Part shown: piece by piece, positions 26,656 through 34,925 of the stretch
Layout of the letters: each line of letters starts with the position of its first letter
How positions within the stretch are numbered: position 1 is the first letter of the stretch
Origin: CAUZIZ01 sp965219005
GTDB lineage: Bacteria > Acidobacteriota > UBA6911 > RPQK01 > JAJDTT01
Direction: 5' to 3'
Assembly (NCBI GenBank): GCA_965219005.1
Contig: CBDCMS010000004.1
Span: 2,108,001 to 2,172,000 of the forward strand
Length of the DNA stretch: 64,000 bases
Notes under the pieces: model-generated
The model's input: only the letters and a program-made list of their open reading frames with translations
Told to the model about the DNA's origin: nothing
Databases searched by the model: none
Position numbers and translations under genes: made by a program

Positions 26656-28074
26656 TCAGGAAAACTCGTGGAGAAGATCCATTCGGCGAAGCTTTTCCAC
26701 CAGGGTGGTCCGCTTGAGATAGAGGAGGCGTGCTGCTTTGCCCTTGTTGCCCCCGGTTCTCTTTAGAGACTGGCAGATCAGGTTCTTCTCGACTTCGCTC
26801 ACGACCTGGTTCAGGTTAATCCCCTCTTCCGGCAGTTCCACCAGGGTCTCGAGAGAGTTGTTTGAAGCTGAGGATCGGCTAGCATCGTCAAGCGCCGAGA
26901 AGTCTGCCGCCGTCATGATCGAGCGCTTGCCGGCAAGAACACAAACCAATTCGAGAACGTTCCGCAGCTCCCGGATGTTGCCCGGCCAGCTATAGGCGGC
27001 AAGTCTCTTCAAGGCAGCAGGGTCTACCTGTTTTTCCCCAAGGTCGTAGTGCTCCGAAAACATCTTCACAAAGTGGTTTACGAGGAGGGGGATGTCATCC
27101 TTTCGATCCTGCAAGCTTGGCATCCGCACGGGCGCTACATTGAGTCGATAAAAGAGGTCTTCCCGGAACTCTCCGTTCCTGACCTTCTCGTCCAGATCGC
27201 AGTTGGTGGCAGCCACGACACGGACATCGACCTGCACTTTCTGGTTGCTGCCTAGTCGCTCGAACTCCCTTTCCTCTAGAACCCTCAACAACTTGACCTG
27301 GAGAGACACGCTCATGTTGCCAATCTCGTCAAGGAAGAGCGCTCCCCCGTTTGCTTGCTCGAACCTTCCGCTACGCGAGCCCTTTGCATCGGTGTAGGCA
27401 CCTCGGACATGGCCAAATAGCTCATCCTCCAAGAGGTTCTCGGGGATGGCTCCACAGTTGATTGCCACAAAGGATGCTTTGCTGCGATGGCTGAGCTGGT
27501 GAACGGCACGGGCTACCAACTCTTTTCCGGTTCCACTTGCTCCAGTGATGAGCACAGTCACGTTGGTCCGGGCCACGGCCTCAACCAACTGAAGTACCTT
27601 CTTAATGGCCCGACTCTGACCAACGATCTCTCGGAACTTCGGGCAATCGGCCGCTCGCGTTTGCTCTAGCTCTCTTTCCAGCTGCTCCCGTTTCTCCTCC
27701 ATCGATCGGTCAATGCTTTCCTGAAGCTCGGGTAGTCCAAACGGTTTCGGGAGCAGGTCGACGACACCTTTTTGCAAGGCAAGTCGCGCCACCTGCATGT
27801 CTCGAACCCCTGTCATCAACATGACCTTTGTCAAAGGGGAACGGCCCACAATGCTCTCGAACACTGAGAGTCCATCCGCGTCGGGAAGACTATAGTCGGC
27901 TAGAACCAAATCGAAAACATTCTCAGAGAGTTTGGCTCTCGCTTCCGCGGCAGTTTCAGCACACTCGACACGCCAACCCTCGTCCTCAAGGAAATACTTG
28001 AGGTCCGAGAGCAGCTGCTCATCATCCTCTAGAATCAGGACTGATCGCTGAATCTCTTCGTGGAAACCTTTCAT
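26656..28074 (-). CDS. NtrC-type sigma-54 activator with receiver domain (FlgR/FleR-like)
   Basis: 472 residues: receiver (1-125, acidic DD pair, Asp in LVLADYSLP, KPFG), AAA+ domain (GASGTGKE Walker A, ALFLDEIGNM Walker B) and a Fis-type helix-turn-helix (NKGKAARLLYLKRTTLVEKL). The sigma-54 contact loop reads GAYTDA rather than GAFTGA. It adjoins the flagellar and two-component island and has its own sigma-54 promoter, which suggests a step in the flagellar cascade. GGGGAGAGAGG precedes the start. Confidence 0.9.
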   Translation of the reverse strand: MKGFHEEIQRSVLILEDDEQLLSDLKYFLEDEGWRVECAETAAEARAKLSENVFDLVLADYSLPDADGLSVFESIVGRSPLTKVMLMTGVRDMQVARLALQKGVVDLLPKPFGLPELQESIDRSMEEKREQLERELEQTRAADCPKFREIVGQSRAIKKVLQLVEAVARTNVTVLITGASGTGKELVARAVHQLSHRSKASFVAINCGAIPENLLEDELFGHVRGAYTDAKGSRSGRFEQANGGALFLDEIGNMSVSLQVKLLRVLEEREFERLGSNQKVQVDVRVVAATNCDLDEKVRNGEFREDLFYRLNVAPVRMPSLQDRKDDIPLLVNHFVKMFSEHYDLGEKQVDPAALKRLAAYSWPGNIRELRNVLELVCVLAGKRSIMTAADFSALDDASRSSASNNSLETLVELPEEGINLNQVVSEVEKNLICQSLKRTGGNKGKAARLLYLKRTTLVEKLRRMDLLHEFS

Positions 28075-28150
28075 TTGCCTCTCTCCCCTTGAAATGTAGA
28101 TCCTGCTACTTAGCTCGCACGGGTCTTACATAATCCAACGTCAAGCTGTA

Positions 28151-28166
28151 TGCACGCTATGTGCCA
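28151..28166 (-). promoter_or_regulatory. Sigma-54 promoter upstream of the NtrC-type regulator
   Basis: On the minus strand TGGCAC (-24) is followed by ATAGC and GTGCA (-12); the invariant GG and GC are exactly 10 bases apart. Transcription would start near 28140, about 65 bases before the regulator start. A dyad CTCTGT-N7-ACAGAG (28172-28190) lies just upstream and may bind an activator. Confidence 0.65.
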
Positions 28167-28885
28167 GAAATCTCTGTCTTGAAAACAGAGGATGCATGTG
28201 CAGCGTGGCTGGCCGGCTGCCAACCTTATAAGAATACAGGGGCACCGACCACTCTCTATTAATAACACAAGTTGCTAAATAAAACGACGACTTCGCTCGT
28301 TGATTTGTTTAGAGATGCCTGTAGACTCGGTTAGTTGCTTATTCAGCTTTTTGTAGCTGCCGAGGGAAATTGTGCCATACCTATCTGCATGTACTCTCTC
28401 TTCTCTATCTACCTCAGAGTCCGATCTCAGATCGCGGCTCAGACGCGACAACAATCAACCAATCAGGCCTAAAGAATTCTAGTCGTCTGACGATAAATAC
28501 TCTGACGGTTGGGTTACTCAAGGACGAAGAGAACGTGGTCGAATTTGGCGGACAGATTGATTCTCTGTCTCGCAACCATCACCGAGAACTTGCCTGGCAA
28601 AGGCGTGGCAGTACCGGGAGGGTCGAGAGCGCAGGGCACAAGACAAAGGGTGAGAACCACACGAATGATTCTGTTGCTGCGATCACGCCTGTGCTCCCCG
28701 AGCCGGTCGCGTCGGACGAGTACTCCGGTGTGATCAGTTTTGAGTATGTACCGAAGGGAAACATTCATCTCAATCAGGAAGCTCGAGAACACATCATCGA
28801 TTTTTTCCAATAGTTTAGAGCCTCTGACACCCAGTACATCGATTCTTCTTTGCAACTAGTTTCCGGGCACTGAGGGGACACTTTC
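28167..28885. other. Long region without a convincing gene
   Basis: This gap of about 720 bases between divergent regulators is visibly more AT-rich in its left half. A 147-codon plus frame (28370-28813) and a 113-codon minus frame (28514-28855) overlap here; neither resembles a family and neither has a good ribosome site. TGGCAAAGGCGTGGCA at 28595-28610 has sigma-54 spacing but poor -12 agreement, and could serve the receiver gene at 28886. Confidence 0.4.
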
Positions 28886-29524
28886 TTGCAAAACCAGCCA
28901 GCCAGGCCTCTGTTTTTCTTGTTGGTAGACGATGATGCGGATCTACGCGATCCCCTGAGAGAGCACCTCGAAGATATCGGCTTTCAAGTAGAGGCTTGTG
29001 GTAGCTGCGAGCAAGCTCGAGCGGCCCTCTCCAAGCCAGACGCATCCTTTCAACTGGTCCTCGCCGATGTGCTGCTGCCAGACGGTGATGGTCTTGATGT
29101 GATCAAGGCCGCGAAGCAGAGGGATCCCAATACCCTAGGTGCGGTCATGACCGGCTATGCCTCGCTGGATACGGCACTGAAGGCGATTCGAATCGGCGCT
29201 TACGACTACATCACGAAGCCCTTCAGCCTCGACGAGATTGATATCCTGGCTCGCAACATGACCGAGAAACTGAAGCTCGTCGACCAGACGCGAAGGGCCG
29301 AGGAACGCCTCTATCAGATCTACAGCAAGCTGGAGTTGTTGCAGGGTGAGAGAATAGAATTGATGAGGGTCAACCGCGACATCAAGCGCGAGTTCGAAAA
29401 GATGAATCGGAAGCTCGACGAGATCGGCTCCCGTTTTCCTCGCGTCGAGGAGCCCACCTTGGAGACGAAGGGAGCTTCCCCTCCGGCTATCAACACTTTT
29501 TTGACTGAGGTGCCAAGATCTTGA
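28886..29524 (+). CDS. Receiver-domain protein with coiled-coil tail, no output domain
   Basis: 212 residues starting with TTG behind GAGGGG. Residues 1-125 are a complete receiver (LLVDDDADLRD, LVLADVLLPDGDG, AVMTGYAS, ITKPFS). The rest is a coiled coil (EERLYQIYSKLELLQGERIE, REFEKMNRKLDEIG) and a disordered tail. With no DNA-binding or enzymatic domain it should act by protein contact, perhaps on the kinase-like protein encoded next. Confidence 0.82.
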   Translation: MQNQPARPLFFLLVDDDADLRDPLREHLEDIGFQVEACGSCEQARAALSKPDASFQLVLADVLLPDGDGLDVIKAAKQRDPNTLGAVMTGYASLDTALKAIRIGAYDYITKPFSLDEIDILARNMTEKLKLVDQTRRAEERLYQIYSKLELLQGERIELMRVNRDIKREFEKMNRKLDEIGSRFPRVEEPTLETKGASPPAINTFLTEVPRS

Positions 29525-29526
29525 CG

Positions 29527-29554
29527 GCCGGTCGAGATGACCGGCTCGGTTTTT
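29527..29554 (+). terminator. Rho-independent terminator after the receiver gene
   Basis: A perfect 7-bp stem GCCGGTC/GACCGGC with loop GAGAT, followed by TCGGTTTTT. It begins three bases after the stop codon. Confidence 0.8.
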
Positions 29555-29613
29555 CCCCTCCAAACGGCTAGCCCGAAATTTCGAATTTCGGTCCCGAGCA
29601 CTTCCCCCGATTT

Positions 29614-29654
29614 GGAAGGCGAGAAACGGCCTTCCGCCAAGCCGCTTTTTTTTT
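29614..29654 (+). terminator. Possible second terminator
   Basis: A stem GGAAGGC/GCCTTCC is followed, after ten bases, by a run of nine T. The distance to the T-run is longer than usual, so this is a weaker call; it may back up the terminator at 29527. Confidence 0.4.
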
Positions 29655-29812
29655 GACTACAGGTGTCACCGAGTTGACCAGATTTCGACTCTGAGGCTAC
29701 CCGGATCCGACCCAAACCGAATCTGTTCGGACCCATCTGAAAAACAAAAAGTCAATAGATACCTGGGTTGTGAGGGATTTCCAGGTGCGTCCGACCGACC
29801 AATTGTGGAAAT

Positions 29813-29828
29813 TGGCACACCTATTGCT
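29813..29828 (+). promoter_or_regulatory. Consensus sigma-54 promoter
   Basis: TGGCAC-ACCTA-TTGCT, a full match to the -24/-12 consensus with GG and GC 10 bases apart. Transcription should start near 29839, only about 12 bases before the ATG at 29851, so the longer frame back to 29770 cannot be translated from this mRNA. It probably drives the sensor genes and the flgB operon beyond. Confidence 0.8.
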
Positions 29829-29850
29829 ACAGCTGGCGGCGGACGGAACG

Positions 29851-31110
29851 ATGGTAGCGATGAATGGTTCACTGAAAGAGATCACACTGATCGGCGGAAG
29901 CCGGCACAGACTGAAACTCCTTCAAGAGCACTTCTCGTGTTGTACCGTCCATTACCTTCCTCCTTCCTCACACGAGATTCAGGACCGCTTAACCGGCATA
30001 TCGTCGGTGGTGGTCCTGGATCTCACCGCTTTCACCGGTGCGGTTGGGCCCAGCGTCAGGCAGCTGACCAGTTGGATCTCGCCCAACGTACAGGTAGTCG
30101 CCCTGTGCGAGGATGAGCAGCAGTCTGCCAGCGCAGTCCGGATGGGAGTTCGCGATGCTTTGGTCAGACCCGTGTCCAAGAGGAAACTTATCGCGTCTGT
30201 GGGTGGAGCCCTGGATCGTGATCTTCTGTTGGAAGGGCTGAGGAAGACGGAAGCGAAGAACACGCAGCTCAGGAAACAAGTTCGGTGTCTCAAGAAAGAC
30301 ATCAAGGATCTGTTGGCCATCGGAGAGAGTGCCCGGTCGATTACCAGCACACTTCTAATCGAGGAGATTCTGAGGGGTATCTTGACCGGAATTCGGGACA
30401 CTGTAGGGTTGGATCGGGTCTTGCTCGGTCTGGTCAATTCCGAAAAGCAAATCGAAGAGATCAAGCTCGCTATCGGCGTCCGTGATCTGGGGCTAGACCT
30501 GGGTCAGGCGAGCTGGCGCATCACGCCGAATGACCCGATTTGGGCCCGATTACAGGCCGACAGCCGGCCTCACCTGGTAGACCTAGAGAGCGGCGGTCCT
30601 CTACCCGATTTCGTTCGCTCGACATTTAGTAAGTCTTTCGTGAAGGTTCCGATGGTGGTGAAGGACCAGCTCATTGGAACGGTAATGGGTGAGCGTCCAT
30701 CGCACCCGATCACCTCACGTGATCTGCGACTGCTCCAGATTTTCGCCGAGTACGCGGGCATCGCGATAGAGAACGGCCGCCTCTACTACGAGGTCATAAA
30801 ATCCGAGGAAGAGCTGATGGCCACCCAGAATCAGCTCCTGGAGGCCGAGCGTATGGCGGTTGTCGGACAGATGGCCATCAGTGTCCGGCATGAAATCAAC
30901 AATCCTCTGTGCAATATCAGTCTCATTACCCAACTTGCTTCGGCGGAGCTAGGTAAGACGGAACCAAGGCTCGCAACGTTTCTAGGGGATATCGAGAGTA
31001 ACGTTCATCGCATTCGCGATGTCACAGAACGGCTGTCCGGTCTGAAGAAAGCGTCCGTAACCGAATATCTTCCCAGCAAGTACATGATCGATCTGAACCC
31101 GAGCCCTTGA
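29851..31110 (+). CDS. Pseudo-receiver/GAF/HisKA protein lacking an ATPase domain
   Basis: 419 residues from ATG 29851, fixed by the sigma-54 promoter. A degenerate receiver-like domain (VVVLDLTAF keeps an Asp, but the conserved KP is RP in LVRPVS) is followed by a coiled coil, a GAF domain (about 160-300) and a HisKA helix pair with the phospho-acceptor H347 in SVRHEINNPL. The protein ends 72 residues after that histidine, so the HATPase domain is absent and it cannot phosphorylate itself. It may be phosphorylated by the kinase encoded next, or work as a dimerising adaptor (inference). Confidence 0.8.
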   Translation: MVAMNGSLKEITLIGGSRHRLKLLQEHFSCCTVHYLPPSSHEIQDRLTGISSVVVLDLTAFTGAVGPSVRQLTSWISPNVQVVALCEDEQQSASAVRMGVRDALVRPVSKRKLIASVGGALDRDLLLEGLRKTEAKNTQLRKQVRCLKKDIKDLLAIGESARSITSTLLIEEILRGILTGIRDTVGLDRVLLGLVNSEKQIEEIKLAIGVRDLGLDLGQASWRITPNDPIWARLQADSRPHLVDLESGGPLPDFVRSTFSKSFVKVPMVVKDQLIGTVMGERPSHPITSRDLRLLQIFAEYAGIAIENGRLYYEVIKSEEELMATQNQLLEAERMAVVGQMAISVRHEINNPLCNISLITQLASAELGKTEPRLATFLGDIESNVHRIRDVTERLSGLKKASVTEYLPSKYMIDLNPSP

Positions 31111-31262
31111 TCCGAAGTGTCTGATCGGCAAAGGGCCTCCAAGATCAGGAGAAGGGCCGGCGAGGATGCCGCCCTCTCGGGTGTCTTAGGTGGAGTGTGT
31201 CGAACACGTGACTGTCCGCTGTTCGAGCCGGGGCTGGATTTCAGATCTGTGAGAGGGTCATT

Positions 31263-32498
31263 GTGAGAAGTGCAGTTCGACTCGAAGGAGAAGAAAGTCA
31301 GGAGCCCGTTCGTTGGGGCACTGGGAGCGACAAGGGTCATGACGGGATGGGTTCCCAGGAGGCCCAATTGCTGCTTCAGGCAGCCTTCTCGTCCTTTACC
31401 CAGGCATCAGGAGTTCTGGAGCAGTCGTATTCCGAGCTCCTGGAGAAGGTGCACCTGCTCTCGGGCGAGTTGGAGCAAACGAATTACTATCTTGGCTCCG
31501 TCCTGGACAGCCTTCCTTGTGGCGTCCTGGTATTGGGTAGAGACGGTTGCGTGACTGCGGCAAATCCTACTGCACGCCGGCTGCTTTCCCTTTCCGCAGC
31601 GTTGACACCGTGCAATCTCGAAGCCCTCCTGACGGCAAGCCGCCACGAGAACGAACTTCGTTCCTTCTTTCTTTCCGAGTTCGAGCCAAAAGAACTCTCT
31701 CTGAATCGGGAGCAGGGTGAGAGCAGCGTGCTTACCTGCGCCTGGTCAGCGATGCGAAATCGGGAACGAGTGGTCGTGATTCAGGATGTGACGGAAGTAA
31801 AGCGATTGCAGGACCAGATGCGAGCAACGGAGCGACTCGCCGCCATGGGTGAGATGGCCGTCGAGTTGGCTCATGAGATTCGTAATCCTCTGAGCAGCCT
31901 TGAGCTGTTTGCCTCGCTGCTTCGCGAAGAGGACGCTTCGGCTCAGGAGCGAGGGGGCTACCTGGACAATCTGCAGATCGGGATTCGTTCGCTCAACACG
32001 ATCCTGAGCAACATGCTCTGCTTTTCCAAAAACCCGACCCCGCGTCGACAGACCATCGTAATCTCAGACCTTCTGGCAGAAGTGTTCTCCTTTCTGGGTC
32101 CACTACTCGCGCGTAGGCATATCGAAATTGTTTGGGATAAGGCGGATTGCAGAACACTCGAGCTGGACCCAGAAATGATGAACCAGGTGTTTACGAATCT
32201 GGCTCTCAATGCCTTACAGGCCCTTCCGGAAGGGGGGCGGATCTATCTGCGAACCTTCGATGTCCGAGAGGGCGTTACGGTCTCGATACGTGACGATGGC
32301 TTGGGAATACCAAAGCCTTGTCAGGCAGAGATCTTCGAGCCCCAATTCAGCATAACCCGGAATGGGAATGGCCTTGGCCTGGCCATCGTTCAGCGCCTGG
32401 TCGAGGCTCACCAGGGTCGGATCGCAGTGGAAAGCAGGGAAGGCTGGGGTACGTGCTTTAGCATGACGTTCCCCTCGGAGGACCTTGAGCGTGAATGA
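31263..32498 (+). CDS. PAS-domain sensor histidine kinase (FleS/AtoS-like)
   Basis: 411 residues starting with GTG behind GAGAGGG. No membrane segment; a coiled coil, a PAS domain (SVLDSLPCGVLVLGRDG), HisKA with ELAHEIRNPLSSLEL and a full HATPase (N box FTNLALNALQAL, DDGLGIP, GNGLGLAIVQRL). Cytosolic kinases of this type pair with NtrC-family regulators in flagellar cascades. It overlaps the following regulator gene, its likely partner. Confidence 0.88.
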   Translation: MRSAVRLEGEESQEPVRWGTGSDKGHDGMGSQEAQLLLQAAFSSFTQASGVLEQSYSELLEKVHLLSGELEQTNYYLGSVLDSLPCGVLVLGRDGCVTAANPTARRLLSLSAALTPCNLEALLTASRHENELRSFFLSEFEPKELSLNREQGESSVLTCAWSAMRNRERVVVIQDVTEVKRLQDQMRATERLAAMGEMAVELAHEIRNPLSSLELFASLLREEDASAQERGGYLDNLQIGIRSLNTILSNMLCFSKNPTPRRQTIVISDLLAEVFSFLGPLLARRHIEIVWDKADCRTLELDPEMMNQVFTNLALNALQALPEGGRIYLRTFDVREGVTVSIRDDGLGIPKPCQAEIFEPQFSITRNGNGLGLAIVQRLVEAHQGRIAVESREGWGTCFSMTFPSEDLERE

Positions 32499-33777
32499 GA
32501 TTCTGGTCGTCGACGATGAACAGCAAATTCTCGTTGCCCTGCAAGAAACGCTCAAGCGAAAGGGCTACACCGTCAGCACCGCGAGCAGCGCCGTCGAAGC
32601 CCTTCGCAAACTCGAGAACAGGTTCTACCGAGCTGTGATTACCGATGTTCGTATGCCGGAACTGGATGGGATGGAACTCCTGAAAGAGGTTAAGCGGCTC
32701 TCACCCGGAACTCCCGTGATTCTGCTGACGGGTCACGGAACCGTCAATCACGGTGCCTTCGATTACTTGATGAAGCCTTTCTCCGCCGAGCGGCTGACCG
32801 AGGTGATGGAGCGAGCGACGAGTCTCGTTTGGAGAAGTGACAAGCCGAGGAGCCACAACATTATTACTTGCGATCCCAAAATGGAGGAGGTCCTGGCTCT
32901 GGCCGAGCAAGCTTCACAGATGGACTTCACGGTGTTGATTGAAGCCGAAAGTGGTACCGGAAAGGAACTTCTGGCTCGCTACATTCACAACTGCAGTAGA
33001 CGAAGCGGAAAGGCCTTTATCGGAGTGAATTGTGCAGCGCTCCCCGAGGATCTGTTAGAGAGCGAGCTCTTTGGATATGAAAAGGGTGCCTTTACCGGGG
33101 CCAATCACCGAAAGCCAGGGAAGTTCGAGCTGGCAGACGGCGGAACCATCTTGTTGGATGAAATCGGTGAGATGGCTCCGCTGCTTCAAGCCAAACTCCT
33201 GAGAGTCCTGCAGGAAAAAGAGGTGGATCGGGTAGGAGGTTGGAAGCCTACCCCTATCGACGTTCGGGTGATTGCGACGACCAATCGGAATCTGCGGGAG
33301 CTGGTCTCCGATCGGCGATTTCGCGAGGATCTTTATTACCGTCTCAATGTGATTCCGCTAGGACTCCCTGCTCTTAGGCATCGGAAGCGAGACATCTCTC
33401 TTCTGGTGGGCCACTTCTGTGAGAAATACGAGCAGGGGAACGGGAAGCGATTCTCGGACGACACCCTCGAGTTGTTGCAGAGTTACGATTGGCCTGGAAA
33501 CGTCCGAGAGCTCGAGAACGTCACGCGAAGGGCGTTCGCACTCTGCCGAAGTCCGGTCATCTCCTCGACCGACCTCTTCCTGCAGGAGGAGGTGCTTGGC
33601 CCTTCTCTGGAACTCAAGCCAGGCGTGTCCTTGAAAGAGCTGGAGCGGGAGATGATCCGGGTAACCCTTCACGAGACTCGTTCTAACCGGACCCAGGCAG
33701 CGAAGATGCTGGGCATCAGTCTGCGCACTCTACGAAACAAGCTCAGTGAGTACCGTGAGGCTGGAATAACTTTGTAG
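32491..33777 (+). CDS. NtrC-type sigma-54 activator with a shortened receiver (FlgR/FleR-like)
   Basis: 428 residues. GTG 32491 is preferred over TTG 32485 because CGGAGG sits at proper distance. The receiver has VVDDEQQ, AVITDVRMPELDG, LLTGHGTV and LMKPFS, but the segment after GTV goes straight to NHGAFDYL, about eight residues short, removing most of helix alpha-4. The AAA+ domain is complete (EAESGTGKE, GAFTGA, LLDEIGEM), as is the Fis-type helix-turn-helix (NRTQAAKMLGISLRTLRNKL). It lies 42 bases before flgB and probably activates flagellar sigma-54 promoters. Confidence 0.88.
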   Translation: MNEILVVDDEQQILVALQETLKRKGYTVSTASSAVEALRKLENRFYRAVITDVRMPELDGMELLKEVKRLSPGTPVILLTGHGTVNHGAFDYLMKPFSAERLTEVMERATSLVWRSDKPRSHNIITCDPKMEEVLALAEQASQMDFTVLIEAESGTGKELLARYIHNCSRRSGKAFIGVNCAALPEDLLESELFGYEKGAFTGANHRKPGKFELADGGTILLDEIGEMAPLLQAKLLRVLQEKEVDRVGGWKPTPIDVRVIATTNRNLRELVSDRRFREDLYYRLNVIPLGLPALRHRKRDISLLVGHFCEKYEQGNGKRFSDDTLELLQSYDWPGNVRELENVTRRAFALCRSPVISSTDLFLQEEVLGPSLELKPGVSLKELEREMIRVTLHETRSNRTQAAKMLGISLRTLRNKLSEYREAGITL

Positions 33778-33819
33778 CTGAAGGATCCTGCCAGAACCCG
33801 CAGGGTCAAAGGAGGTCTT

Positions 33820-34206
33820 ATGATGGATGGGCCGCTGTTGGAGAGGATGAAATCGTTTCTTGATGTCTCGATCCAACAGCAGAATGTGATCACCAGCAAT
33901 TTGGCGAATCTGGAGACTCCCGGCTACCGAACCAAACGGCTAGTCTTCGAGGAAGTCTTTCGGGCTCATCAGGAGCATCCTGGCCTTCGGACCACCGATC
34001 CACGGCACCAGACTGGGCCGGTTTTACTTCGCGACCAGGTGAGAGCAGAGGAGACGGGAACCCTGGGAAATGACCGCAATGACGTGGATATGGACCGGGA
34101 GCTGAGTCATCTCGCTCAGAACATGTTGAAGTTCTCGACGGTAGCACAAATGATGGAGAAGCAGATCCACCTGCTTCAGTACAGCATCAGGGAGGGAAGA
34201 GTCTGA
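33820..34206 (+). CDS. flgB: Flagellar basal-body rod protein FlgB
   Basis: 128 residues. The rod-protein motif ITSNLANLETPGYRTKRLVF is near the N terminus, and the C-terminal helix LSHLAQNMLKFSTVAQMM matches FlgB. It forms the proximal rod with FlgC. AAAGGAGG precedes the start; the stop overlaps the flgC start (TGATG). Confidence 0.93.
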   Translation: MMDGPLLERMKSFLDVSIQQQNVITSNLANLETPGYRTKRLVFEEVFRAHQEHPGLRTTDPRHQTGPVLLRDQVRAEETGTLGNDRNDVDMDRELSHLAQNMLKFSTVAQMMEKQIHLLQYSIREGRV

Positions 34207-34649
34207 TGAGTGGATTGTTTTCAGCCATGGAAGTAAGTTCCTCAGCCATGATGGCTCAGAGGAGGCGTTTGGAACTGCTGGTGTCGAATCTCGCAAATGC
34301 ACAAACCACGCGTACTGAGAAGGGGGGACCCTATCAGCGTAAGGACGTGGTGTTCGCGAGCGAGCCCCAGAAGAAGTTCTGGGAGGTTCTGCTGGAAACG
34401 GAGGACGGACAGGAGCTTCTGGAGGGAGTCCGAATCGCCCGGGTGGTCACGGATCCGGCTCCGCCAGTTCTACGTTACGCTCCCGGTCATCCCGATGCTA
34501 ACGAGGGTGGCTATGTCGCCTATCCCAACATTAATCCTTTGGAAGAGATGGCGAATTTTGTTGCTGCTACAAGGTCCTTCGAGGCCAATGTCAGGGCCTT
34601 CGAGGCCATAAAGAAAATCGTTCAGCGGTCGATCGAACTAGGCAGATGA
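34206..34649 (+). CDS. flgC: Flagellar basal-body rod protein FlgC
   Basis: 147 residues with MMAQRRRLELLVSNLANAQT, GYVAYPNINPLEEMANFV and the C-terminal rod helix SFEANVRAFEAIKKIV. It polymerises with FlgB in the rod. It is translationally coupled to flgB. Confidence 0.93.
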   Translation: MSGLFSAMEVSSSAMMAQRRRLELLVSNLANAQTTRTEKGGPYQRKDVVFASEPQKKFWEVLLETEDGQELLEGVRIARVVTDPAPPVLRYAPGHPDANEGGYVAYPNINPLEEMANFVAATRSFEANVRAFEAIKKIVQRSIELGR

Positions 34650-34683
34650 CCACCGTTGTTGTGCGAGCCCTTAGGAGGTACTG

Positions 34684-34894
34684 ATGAGTGATCTGTTCAT
34701 CAATCAGACTAATCCTCTTCAACAGCTCAGCGAGCTCCAGAAGCAAGCTCAGACGAACGATGTAGAGGATAGCAAGTTCGGGAATGTCTTGAACCAGGCG
34801 ATGGAGGAGATCGATCACCTGCAGAACGAGTCTCACCAGGAGATAGAAAAGGTTTTAGGTGGGGACATCACGGACGTGCACTCGGCGATGATCG
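34684..34894 (+). pseudogene. fliE: fliE, 5' part, interrupted by an IS21-family element
   Basis: The first 70 codons of fliE (MSDLFINQTNPLQQLSEL to DVHSAMI) with AGGAGG upstream. The frame is cut at 34894, where the insertion sequence begins, and would now end as a 117-residue chimera at 35037. Rejoining it to 38240-38334 across one copy of the ATGATCG duplication restores an uninterrupted 101-residue FliE. FliE links the MS ring to the rod and is normally essential for flagellar assembly, so this copy predicts a non-motile cell. Confidence 0.93.
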
Positions 34895-34925
34895 TGTCAA
34901 TCACCAAGGTATATCCCCCACCCTG

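Noticed and set aside
28370..28813. 147-codon plus-strand frame between the divergent regulators
   Set aside because: No family resemblance, no good ribosome site, overlaps an equally long minus-strand frame; kept only as a note on the region.
31108..31110. TGA at the end of the HisKA protein as a selenocysteine codon hiding an ATPase domain
   Set aside because: The frame beyond it (to 31262) shows no HATPase motifs.
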